From positions 1-5,645 of the forward strand of contig JAUVCL010000125.1 of NCBI GenBank assembly GCA_030595845.1: a stretch of DNA of 5,645 nt, in the 5' to 3' direction. Below the pieces are notes generated by a model. That model saw only the letters and a program-made list of their open reading frames with translations. It did no database searches and was not told the DNA's origin. This stretch comes from Campylobacterota bacterium (GTDB lineage: Bacteria > Campylobacterota > Campylobacteria > Campylobacterales > Sulfurovaceae). The position numbers and the translations under genes are program-made. Below, in pieces: positions 1 through 5,564 of the stretch (position 1 is its first letter; each line of letters starts with the position of its first letter).

Positions 1-60
1 AACTGTTACCAGTCCCAGAGCAGCTGCGATCTGCATAAAGTCTCTTCTAGAAATATCCAT
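1..60 (-). CDS. soxB: SoxB, thiosulfohydrolase, N-terminal fragment (cut by window edge)
   Basis: Only the first 20 codons are visible, starting at the ATG at 60-58 and running off the left edge. The peptide begins MDISRRDFMQ and continues into a hydrophobic stretch (IAAALGLVTV), which is a twin-arginine (Tat) signal of the SRRDFM type. SoxB is a periplasmic dimanganese enzyme that hydrolyses the sulfone group from the SoxY-bound intermediate to release sulfate, and it is normally Tat-exported. A GAGGA-type ribosome binding site sits about 7 bases upstream, and only 11 bases separate this start from the soxA stop. The naming rests on the Tat start plus its place directly after soxA, because soxXYZAB is the usual order in sulfur-oxidising Campylobacterota. 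No catalytic residue is in view, so another Tat-exported protein cannot be excluded from sequence alone. Confidence 0.8.
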   Translation of the reverse strand, partial: MDISRRDFMQIAAALGLVTV

Positions 61-71
61 AACTGTTTCCT

Positions 72-845
72 CTAACGCTTAAGACCGGGAATAGCGATCT
101 CACGGCCTTTCGCTTTATCTGTAACATACACTTCGAGTGCCACCATCTCTGGCGATCCTAATGGGATCACGGCTAGAAGTGCATTGTTCATACACCCTTG
201 AAAACGTCTTGGAAGCGTTCTCAATGATGATTTTGTCATACGATACGCCGGCCAAGTAGCAGCAGCTTTATTCGCTTCAGAACCAAGATCCGGAAGCGGT
301 TGTGTACGCAAGATACCACCGATCACATCTGGTGAATGACAACTCATACATGAAAGACCGCGTCCACCACGTTTGGTGTTAAACACTTCATCACCCATGG
401 CATAGGCAGCTTTCATCTGTGGATTTGCATTCACATCGATATTGATCTTCTCTTCATTTGCAATTGACTTAGCATATGCACTCATGGCAAACATATCTTT
501 GCTTTTGAGTTTAAATGGCTTATGCCCATTTTCTGCCATCAGTGCCTGAAGTACCTGGTCAAGACCTACTACCATGTCAAGCTTTTTGATGTAACGAGGG
601 AATCCTGCAATATAAGCGGGCAAGTCATCTTCACTGACACCTAAAAACTTTGCCAAGCCTTCATCACCGCCAGCAAATTCTTCCATGTACTCATTACCTG
701 ATTCAACCATGATGTCAGCCGGATTGTTCTCTAACATCTCAGCATACATTGCACGGTCAGAATCACTCATTGCAAACTGTTCACCACCAAAAGCCAAAAC
801 ACCAATCAATGTTGATGCAAGTATAATTTTTTTACCAATCATCAT
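72..845 (-). CDS. soxA: SoxA, c-type cytochrome subunit of SoxXA
   Basis: This is the catalytic subunit of periplasmic SoxXA, which oxidatively joins thiosulfate sulfur to the SoxY carrier cysteine. The 257-residue product has a Sec-type signal (basic MMIGKK, then a hydrophobic run to about residue 20). It has one heme c site, CMSCH at about 166-170, and the motif RRFQGC, whose cysteine at about 218 matches the axial heme ligand that is modified to a persulfide in characterised SoxA proteins. There is no second CxxCH, so this is a monoheme SoxA, unlike the diheme Paracoccus and Rhodovulum proteins. The soxZ TAA is followed directly by two tandem ATG codons (845 and 842). An AAAGG lies 5 or 8 bases upstream of them, so either may be used. 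It is followed 11 bases later by soxB, in one operon. Confidence 0.95.
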   Translation of the reverse strand: MMIGKKIILASTLIGVLAFGGEQFAMSDSDRAMYAEMLENNPADIMVESGNEYMEEFAGGDEGLAKFLGVSEDDLPAYIAGFPRYIKKLDMVVGLDQVLQALMAENGHKPFKLKSKDMFAMSAYAKSIANEEKINIDVNANPQMKAAYAMGDEVFNTKRGGRGLSCMSCHSPDVIGGILRTQPLPDLGSEANKAAATWPAYRMTKSSLRTLPRRFQGCMNNALLAVIPLGSPEMVALEVYVTDKAKGREIAIPGLKR

Positions 846-1181
846 TTAGCCTTTCGGTTTGATTTTCTTGCTTTTTTCATTTACTTCACCCTGATTGTCT
901 TTATAGACAACTGTCAGTTCACCCTTGCCAGGTACTGTAAAGTAAATCGTGAAAACCGGATTTGTCGAAAGAGACTCCCAGGTTTTCATTGTTGTGAACG
1001 GCTTACCATTGAATGAAAAAACTACTTCATTGATATAGTGTGCCGGAACGATCTTTCCTGTCTTTTTGTCTTTACGCATTCCAGTATCCATTGGATGCAT
1101 GACCATAAAGCTTACTTTTACGACTTCGCCTGTTTTGTACTTTTTCGGCTTGATCTTGATTAGTGATTTTCTTTTTCCCAT
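846..1181 (-). CDS. soxZ: SoxZ, sulfur-carrier partner subunit of SoxYZ
   Basis: This is the 111-residue SoxZ protein, the partner of SoxY in the periplasmic SoxYZ carrier complex. It is very basic at both ends and has the features expected of SoxZ: a GEVVKVSFMVMHPMDTGMRKD segment near residues 18-38, a central HYINEVVFSFNG stretch, and beta-strand-rich sequence ending in a GELTVVYKDNQG segment. No signal peptide or cysteine is present. In characterised systems SoxZ is exported already bound to Tat-targeted SoxY, and the missing leader fits that. The ATG at 1181 has an AAGGAT site about 6 bases upstream. The stop abuts the soxA start, which suggests translational coupling. A 49-base gap separates it from soxY, with no terminator or promoter that I can support. 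Confidence 0.95.
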   Translation of the reverse strand: MGKRKSLIKIKPKKYKTGEVVKVSFMVMHPMDTGMRKDKKTGKIVPAHYINEVVFSFNGKPFTTMKTWESLSTNPVFTIYFTVPGKGELTVVYKDNQGEVNEKSKKIKPKG

Positions 1182-1230
1182 TGTTTATCCTTTTTAATCT
1201 TCAATATATAGTGTCTCAATCATTAGATGA

Positions 1231-1698
1231 TCAGCCACAGCCGCCGATAGTTACTTTTACGTTTTGTGAAGCGCTTAGAAATTCACCTTTACTTGTCTCG
1301 ATAAGTGCCATGACATCTTGAGATGTACCCAACTTAACACGTGTTGCCAACATCGCTTTTCCATTTGCCGGCGTCAACATTACATCAGCACAACGTACAT
1401 TGCTATTTTTGGTAGCAAATACATGGATAGCTTTAACATAATCGTCTTCTGTCATTGGTGAATCAACTTCGATTGTTACTGGAACAACGGCGCCGTTCTC
1501 AGCGATCTCAGGTGCTTTTAGATGTACCTTTGGTGAAGCGACTACAGGTTTTCCACCCGTAATTGCCTGTACTGCAGCATCAATACTAAATGCGTTTGGT
1601 CCTTTTGGCGCCTCAGCTGCCATTACCATACTTGGTACTACAACTGTTGAAGCAGCTGCTGCTAGCCCAAGTCCTCTTAAAAATGATCTTCTTTTCAT
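1231..1698 (-). CDS. soxY: SoxY, covalent sulfur-substrate carrier, Tat-exported
   Basis: SoxY carries sulfur intermediates covalently on a C-terminal cysteine during thiosulfate oxidation in the periplasm. From the ATG at 1698 the product has 155 residues. It opens with a twin-arginine signal (MKRRSFLRG, then an alanine/valine-rich core) and a likely cleavage near VMAA, about residue 28. The C terminus is VTIGGCG, with the carrier cysteine at about 154. This is the GGCG(G) swinging-arm motif, ending one glycine short of the common GGCGG form. A second cysteine lies near 103 (NVRCADV). The start is fixed by the Tat motif and a GAGGAG site overlapping the soxX stop. A longer reading to 1758 would run back into soxX and bury the signal. 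It lies 13 bases after soxX in the same operon. Confidence 0.95.
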   Translation of the reverse strand: MKRRSFLRGLGLAAAASTVVVPSMVMAAEAPKGPNAFSIDAAVQAITGGKPVVASPKVHLKAPEIAENGAVVPVTIEVDSPMTEDDYVKAIHVFATKNSNVRCADVMLTPANGKAMLATRVKLGTSQDVMALIETSKGEFLSASQNVKVTIGGCG

Positions 1699-1711
1699 AC
1701 GTTCTCTCCTC

Positions 1712-2272
1712 TTATTTCTTAATTGATACGATGTACGATGTAATATCGCAGATCTCACGTTCTGTAAACAGACCTGTTGTCAGGTTGATCGTCATATGTG
1801 TATCTGCATTATCAACACGTGCATCTGCGATCTTTTGATAAACATATTGGTTATTACGTACACCAGTTTTAATGAAAAAGTCATGGTATGACGTTAAGTC
1901 AGGTCCAATATTTCCACCACCTTTAGCCCCTTCAATGTTATGACACGCGACACAGTTCCCGTACTGTTTAGCTGGGATCTTGTCTTGCGGTCCATATGTC
2001 TTTCCAGGTACTTTTTGTTTCTTTGCAAGTCCAGGGGGTAATTTGCCTTTCGCTTTCTTACCGTTGAGATTATGAAAAATAAAATCTCCTCTTGCAATTG
2101 CATCTTTGTCATCTGTGATACAGCCTGCAGGCATAGTGAAAACCTTGGCAGGGCCTAGAAGGTCTTTTGCAATGATCTTGCTAGCATTTGGACTCTCTAT
2201 GCTACTGCTAAGATCTGCTGCAAATGCCAGACTTAAACCGAGTGTAGTGCTTAAAAGCAACAATCTCTTCAT
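1712..2272 (-). CDS. soxX: SoxX, monoheme c-type cytochrome subunit of SoxXA
   Basis: SoxX is the small cytochrome of the SoxXA complex; it accepts electrons from SoxA and passes them to periplasmic cytochromes. From the ATG at 2272 the protein has 186 residues. It carries a Sec signal (MKRLLLL to AFA, about residues 1-18), one heme c motif CVACH at 107-111, a GPDLT stretch near 123-127, and a THMT segment whose methionine (about 160) is the probable sixth heme ligand. Cysteines near 51 and 175 could pair as a disulfide, which is inference. The start is chosen because AAGGAG lies 7 bases upstream and the signal peptide begins there. An upstream in-frame ATG at 2383 would add an unlikely hydrophobic leader and read through the promoter region. 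It is the first gene of the sox operon. Confidence 0.95.
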   Translation of the reverse strand: MKRLLLLSTTLGLSLAFAADLSSSIESPNASKIIAKDLLGPAKVFTMPAGCITDDKDAIARGDFIFHNLNGKKAKGKLPPGLAKKQKVPGKTYGPQDKIPAKQYGNCVACHNIEGAKGGGNIGPDLTSYHDFFIKTGVRNNQYVYQKIADARVDNADTHMTINLTTGLFTEREICDITSYIVSIKK

Positions 2273-2299
2273 ATAGCTTCTCCTTAATTGATTTGGAAG

Positions 2300-2341
2300 A
2301 TTGTAACAGTTGAATGTAAAAATAGTGTAAAGATTTATCAA
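2300..2341 (-). promoter_or_regulatory. Putative sox operon promoter
   Basis: Two overlapping promoter readings precede soxX. One has -10 TACAAT at 2305-2300 with an upstream TG (TGT at 2308-2306) as an extended -10, and no good -35. It would start transcription near 2293, about 20 bases before the ATG. The other has -35 TTGATA at 2341-2336, a 17-base spacer and -10 TACATT at 2318-2313, giving a start near 2306. Weak -35 boxes are common in Campylobacterota and also in promoters that need an activator. Which reading is right cannot be settled by eye. Confidence 0.5.
2302..2330 (-). promoter_or_regulatory. Three TTACA direct repeats at the sox promoter, possible regulator site
   Basis: On the minus strand TTACA occurs at 2330-2326, 2319-2315 and 2306-2302, with start-to-start distances of 11 and 13 bases, about one helical turn each. 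A related CTGTTAC, the longer form of the third copy, recurs at 2368-2362. The copies overlap the candidate -35 and -10 elements. OmpR-family regulators bind short direct repeats with roughly this phasing, and such a regulator is encoded just upstream. The repeat is seen directly; the binding role is inference, and short AT-rich words do recur by chance. Confidence 0.35.
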
Positions 2342-2420
2342 TATTAATAATATGACTAGTCGTAACAGAAATAAGATTCTCAAATATGTGTGAAAGTGCA
2401 GTCCATGAAATAAATACTAA

Positions 2421-2450
2421 TGCTTATAAGCGGTTTTATAAGCACTTATA
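2421..2450 (-). repeat. Inverted-repeat cluster, weak terminator or operator
   Basis: TGCTTATAA at 2421-2429 and TTATAAGCA at 2436-2444 are perfect inverted copies around a 6-base loop (GCGGTT). The left arm overlaps a 10-bp palindrome, GCTTATAAGC (2422-2431). The right arm joins a further inverted pair, TATAAG-CA-CTTATA (2437-2450). The cluster begins 8 bases past the kinase stop. Read as minus-strand RNA it gives a 9-bp stem followed by a loosely T-rich tract (TTAGTATTTATTTC), so it may be a weak intrinsic terminator for the signalling operon. The AT-rich stem and repeated half-sites equally suit a protein-binding site upstream of soxX. Confidence 0.5.
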
Positions 2451-2457
2451 GCCAGGG

Positions 2458-3624
2458 CTAAGCTTTAAGAAGTGATGGGGGAAAGGAGTAGGTGAAGGTA
2501 CTCCCTTTTTTTGGCGTTGATTGCACGGCAAGCTCGATGCCGGTCTCTTCCATAATGGATTTGACAATATTAAGGCCGATACCGAAACCGCCCTTACCAG
2601 TCTCTTCTCTATAGTAGCGGTCGAAGATCTTGTCTGTGTCTTCGATGCCGAAACCATAATCTTTGAAAATCAGTTCACATTGGCCATCAAAGCGTCTGAG
2701 CGTCACTTCGATCTTACTCTCCTCATAAGAGTACTTGATCGCATTGGAGATGTTGTTGTCGATGATGCGCTGCAGCTGTGTCGCATTGAAATACAAGGTA
2801 ATGCCATCTTCGACATCAGCAGAGATCACAATATCTTTCATCGCAGCGACTTCATCAAAATAGAGAATGCGTTCCCGCACAAATGCACTCGCATCGATAT
2901 TCTCATACTCAAAGACGATCTGCTGGTTCTTGATAAGGTAGTCCATATCGTTATAGATGTTCGAAAGGGTCTTCGTTGCTGCCTTGATGCGCTGCAGGTA
3001 TTTGTTTTTAGGATTTTTCATGTTGAAAAGATCAATATTGACATTGATGATACTCAAAGGAGTATTGATCTCATGCATGGAGTCTTTAATAAAATTATCC
3101 AACTTCTGATTTACCCGTTTGAATGGCAGGGAGAAACGATTTAAAAAGAAAATTGAAAGCAAAAAGACTAAAATCACAACAGAGAGTAATATCGTTAGTA
3201 CTTTTTGATAGACAGAGGCATAACTCAGTGCATTACCTATAATAATATAATCCGCATCGAAGTAACGGTGCGCCGGCAAAGCCATGATCAGATAGGCATA
3301 ACCGGTGCTGTCAATGTGGTAACCAGATGAAAAATGTTCCATGGGCATATCGATCAACGTAAAAATAGGTTGAAAGTTAATATCGTATAGTCCGGACTGC
3401 ACCTGATTCAAACGCGGAAATTCAAAATAAGACTCACGGGTCTCATCATACTCCTCCATTGCACTGATGATCAGTGCTGACTGCTGCTTTAAAAATAGCT
3501 CATTCTGGATCTCATGGATATTTTTAACATATAATGTATATATATAAAGTGGCGCAAGAAGGATCAATGCGATAAGCCCTGTATAAAGTGCCGCGTTTTT
3601 GTAAGCGTATTGATTATCTTTCAA
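2458..3624 (-). CDS. Membrane sensor histidine kinase
   Basis: This 388-residue two-component kinase has a first membrane helix at about 10-33, a periplasmic segment of about 100 residues (34-137) that I cannot assign to a family, and a second helix at about 141-161. A HisKA region follows with the phosphoacceptor His184 in HEINTPL. The ATP-binding domain shows an N-box near 287-296 (IIDNNISNAI), a DYGFGIED G1 box at 322-329, an IFDRYYRE box at 333-340 and a GKGGFGIGL G2 box at 343-351. All catalytic motifs are intact. The start is a TTG overlapping the regulator gene by 11 bases, supported by an AGGA site 7 bases upstream. The next in-frame ATG, at residue 56, would remove the first membrane helix. 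It is the last gene of the Cache/regulator/kinase operon and lies immediately upstream of sox. Its ligand is unknown; control of sox is inference from position. Confidence 0.93.
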   Translation of the reverse strand: MKDNQYAYKNAALYTGLIALILLAPLYIYTLYVKNIHEIQNELFLKQQSALIISAMEEYDETRESYFEFPRLNQVQSGLYDINFQPIFTLIDMPMEHFSSGYHIDSTGYAYLIMALPAHRYFDADYIIIGNALSYASVYQKVLTILLSVVILVFLLSIFFLNRFSLPFKRVNQKLDNFIKDSMHEINTPLSIINVNIDLFNMKNPKNKYLQRIKAATKTLSNIYNDMDYLIKNQQIVFEYENIDASAFVRERILYFDEVAAMKDIVISADVEDGITLYFNATQLQRIIDNNISNAIKYSYEESKIEVTLRRFDGQCELIFKDYGFGIEDTDKIFDRYYREETGKGGFGIGLNIVKSIMEETGIELAVQSTPKKGSTFTYSFPPSLLKA

Positions 3625-4267
3625 TGATATATCCTACACCACGACGGTTTTTGATAATATCAACCGGGAGTTTTTTTCGCAGATTATTGATCTGAACACG
3701 TATGTTTGCCGGGTCTACATATTCACCCCAGATCTCATCCTGGAATGTTATTATAGAAACAGCCTGATTTTCATAACGTAACAGCACCTCAAGAATATCA
3801 TGTTCCGTTTTACTTAACACGACCTCCCTGCTCTGATAGTTCAATTTATGTTTTTCCGTATCATAGAGCAGCCCATCACCTAAGTCCAGCTCATTCGTAT
3901 TTTCAAAATAAAAGCTTTTGCACACCTGTGTGATTCGCAATTGAAGCTCAACAAGGTCGAACGGTTTACGAATATAATCACAGCAACCGGCTTTGTATCC
4001 CTCTTCAAAATCCTGCATCTGTGTTCGTGATGTCATAAAGATCGCCGGAATCTTGATCCCCTCATTACGAACTGTTTTAAGCAGCTCAAAACCATTCATC
4101 CCCGGGACGTTGACATCAAGAAGTAGAACATCATAATGTGTTTCATAAATAGCATCAAAAGCATCATCACCTGTACTAAAACAATCCACTATAAAATCCA
4201 ACTCCTCCAGAAACTCTTTAATACTTATACGTAAAGAGTATTCATCTTCCAACAAAAGTATTTTCAT
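3614..4267 (-). CDS. OmpR/PhoB-family response regulator
   Basis: This 217-residue cytoplasmic transcription factor has an N-terminal receiver domain (about 1-118) and a C-terminal winged-helix DNA-binding domain (about 122-217). The receiver has the acidic pair E7/D8, phosphoacceptor Asp51 (LLLDVNVPGMNG), Thr79 and Lys101 (RKPF), so it should be phosphorylatable. The winged helix shows the LSKTEHDILEVLL segment, the recognition region VDPANIRVQINNLRKKL and the final RRGVGYII wing typical of Trans_reg_C. Adjacent cysteines at 95-96 lie close to Lys101, which is unusual but may mean nothing. The ATG overlaps the upstream stop codon (ATGA) and has AGGAG 7 bases before it, so translation is probably coupled. 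Its partner is presumably the kinase encoded next. Targets are not shown by the sequence, but the sox promoter is the nearest candidate. Confidence 0.95.
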   Translation of the reverse strand: MKILLLEDEYSLRISIKEFLEELDFIVDCFSTGDDAFDAIYETHYDVLLLDVNVPGMNGFELLKTVRNEGIKIPAIFMTSRTQMQDFEEGYKAGCCDYIRKPFDLVELQLRITQVCKSFYFENTNELDLGDGLLYDTEKHKLNYQSREVVLSKTEHDILEVLLRYENQAVSIITFQDEIWGEYVDPANIRVQINNLRKKLPVDIIKNRRGVGYIIER

Positions 4268-5379
4268 CGGATCTCTCCTTTTATGCGTCTTGACAGTTTA
4301 TGGCGTAACATCATAGCGATGAGTTCTTCTTTGCTATAGGTAGAGAGCACATCTCTTGCTTCTTCCATAAACAGTTCCCTGTCCTCTTCGGGGACAGTGT
4401 CTTTGAGTGAAAGCAGATCTTTGTCATACCCACTATGATAGACTTTATTCTCATACTGCTCTTTTTTAACAATATCATAAAGGTTGGCACGAGAGAATGT
4501 CAAAAGAAAGGAGAGCTCTTCACCGGTACTTACAAAATGCTCCAAACTGGTTTTTGGCATTACAAAGACAAAAGCACCAATGCTCTCGGCCTGTCCGTCG
4601 TGCATCGGTTCATAAAATATGTATTTATTCTCTTGCAACAGTACATGTTCTTTACGGAGTTTCTTAAAATCAGTTCGCTGCAGTGTCTTGAGATTAACCA
4701 TGTTGTAACCACGATTTGCAACAATATACCAGGCAGCAGAGGGGTTATTCTGCATCAAGACAGCTGTATTATAATAGCTTTCATCGAGTAGCACATAAAG
4801 ATCGATACCAAACTTATGAAAGAAATCCGTGCTGGAATCAAAGAATTGCAGTACATCAATAAAACCCAACAGCTGATCCTCATCATAGATAGGTACAGTT
4901 GCCTTGATCCCGAGTCGGCGCCCCACTTCAATAGATACCCGAGGATTTCTGTGTGTTTTAAAATACTCTAGATCAGATCGATAGACATCAAGAGGCATAC
5001 CGGCATAAAAATTTTCACTATCCCAACTTCGGGCAAAAACTTCATAGTCAGCTGTGATTATTTGAGCTCTAACCACAGTATGGATATGTTTTTTAACACT
5101 GTTCATGATCAGTTTAAGTACCTCGAACCCTTTTTCATCATCCTCCTCCAATAAAGCCTTTTTAATGTCACTGTTATGGGCCATTACCATACCAAAACGC
5201 AAGGCGTCCTCTTTTTCATCATCCAATTCTGTACGCAAAGAGAGGCTAAGTTGATCCCCCACACTGTCAACCACTTGCCATGACACTTCTCGGTTAAGCT
5301 GAGAGATAATAACAAGTAAAACAGAGATAAGACCAAAAAATGTTACCAGATAAAGAAGATAGTTTTTGCTTAACTTCAT
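4264..5379 (-). CDS. Membrane-anchored Cache-type sensor protein lacking a kinase domain
   Basis: The 371-residue protein has one clear N-terminal membrane helix (about 8-27, preceded by lysines) and then a long soluble part that should face the periplasm. Residues about 100-200 carry a pattern I associate with double-Cache ligand-binding domains of the dCache_3 kind: FARSWD near 115-120, YAGMPLDVYRSDL near 125-137, then VSIEVGRRLGIKATVPIYD near 148-166 and LGFIDVLQFFD near 171-181. The last 85 residues are polar and predicted helical. No HisKA, HATPase, GGDEF, MCP or second membrane segment is visible, so it cannot signal alone. As first gene of an operon with a regulator and a kinase, it is probably an accessory periplasmic sensor for that kinase. 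The ATG at 5379 has AAGGAG (5396-5391) 11 bases upstream. Membership of the Cache fold is moderately sure; the accessory role is inference. Confidence 0.8.
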   Translation of the reverse strand: MKLSKNYLLYLVTFFGLISVLLVIISQLNREVSWQVVDSVGDQLSLSLRTELDDEKEDALRFGMVMAHNSDIKKALLEEDDEKGFEVLKLIMNSVKKHIHTVVRAQIITADYEVFARSWDSENFYAGMPLDVYRSDLEYFKTHRNPRVSIEVGRRLGIKATVPIYDEDQLLGFIDVLQFFDSSTDFFHKFGIDLYVLLDESYYNTAVLMQNNPSAAWYIVANRGYNMVNLKTLQRTDFKKLRKEHVLLQENKYIFYEPMHDGQAESIGAFVFVMPKTSLEHFVSTGEELSFLLTFSRANLYDIVKKEQYENKVYHSGYDKDLLSLKDTVPEEDRELFMEEARDVLSTYSKEELIAMMLRHKLSRRIKGEIR

Positions 5380-5421
5380 GAGTGATTCTTCTCCTTATAA
5401 TGTTATTAACTATAGCGAAGA

Positions 5422-5427
5422 ATTATA
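5422..5427 (-). promoter_or_regulatory. Putative -10 box for the signalling operon
   Basis: The minus strand reads TATAAT here, preceded by a T tract, with no clear -35. It would place the transcript start near 5415 and a leader of about 36 bases before the Cache-protein ATG. A consensus -10 with a T-rich upstream stretch is typical for housekeeping promoters in Campylobacterota. Confidence 0.55.
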
Positions 5428-5470
5428 AAAAATGTCATTTTGTACTATTTATTGGATCTCAGCTAAATGA

Positions 5471-5484
5471 ATACTTTAAAGTAT
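5471..5484. repeat. Perfect 14-bp palindrome, possible operator
   Basis: ATACTTTAAAGTAT is a perfect palindrome in the intergenic region between the divergent signalling operon and the plus-strand gene. It lies roughly 44-57 bases upstream of the minus-strand -10 box. It shares ATAC...GTAT ends with a second inverted repeat at 5541-5554, centre to centre 70 bp. A binding site for a dimeric regulator is a plausible reading. The region is AT-rich, so chance is possible. Confidence 0.4.
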
Positions 5485-5528
5485 ATAACTGATCTCAAAA
5501 ATATCTTTCACCATTATTCATCTTGATA

Positions 5529-5554
5529 TATAATCCACCCTATACTTGGGTATA
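5529..5554 (+). promoter_or_regulatory. Putative promoter with overlapping inverted repeat for the rightmost gene
   Basis: TATAAT at 5529-5534 is a consensus -10 for plus-strand transcription starting near 5541. Exactly there lies the inverted repeat TATAC-TTGG-GTATA (5541-5554). A second offset pair, ACCC at 5537-5540 and GGGT at 5548-5551, overlaps it. A repressor bound at this spot would block initiation. The promoter is reasonably supported by its spacing to the gene; the operator reading is inference. Confidence 0.45.
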
Positions 5555-5564
5555 AAGGATAAAG

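Noticed and set aside
1219..1231. Small inverted repeat ATCAT-TAG-ATGAT at the end of soxY
   Set aside because: A 5-bp AT-rich stem with no following T tract is too weak to call a terminator; soxZ follows closely in the same operon.
1699..1758. Upstream start for soxY giving a 175-residue protein
   Set aside because: It would overlap soxX and put 20 residues before the twin-arginine motif; the ATG at 1698 has its own strong ribosome binding site.
1590..1838. 82-codon plus-strand open frame
   Set aside because: Antisense to the signal-peptide end of soxY and the C-terminal end of soxX; the leucine-rich peptide is the mirror of the alanine-rich Tat leader.
1894..2112. 72-codon minus-strand open frame
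   Set aside because: Alternate frame inside soxX, whose heme motif and signal peptide define the true frame.
2341..2361. ATATTAATAATAT and GACTAGTC palindromes upstream of soxX
   Set aside because: Short, AT-rich or 8-bp palindromes expected by chance; no spacing pattern with other elements.
2273..2383. Upstream start for soxX giving a 223-residue protein
   Set aside because: The ATG at 2272 has AAGGAG at ideal spacing and begins a normal signal peptide; the longer form would translate the promoter region.
2436..2657. 73-codon minus-strand open frame
   Set aside because: Alternate frame overlapping the end of the kinase gene; no family resemblance.
2521..3144. 207-codon open frame on the plus strand
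   Set aside because: It lies wholly antisense to the kinase gene, whose conserved HisKA and HATPase motifs fix the real frame. It has no convincing ribosome binding site and its sequence resembles no family I recognise.
4435..4791. 118-codon plus-strand open frame
   Set aside because: Antisense to the Cache-protein gene; no ribosome binding site or recognisable motif.
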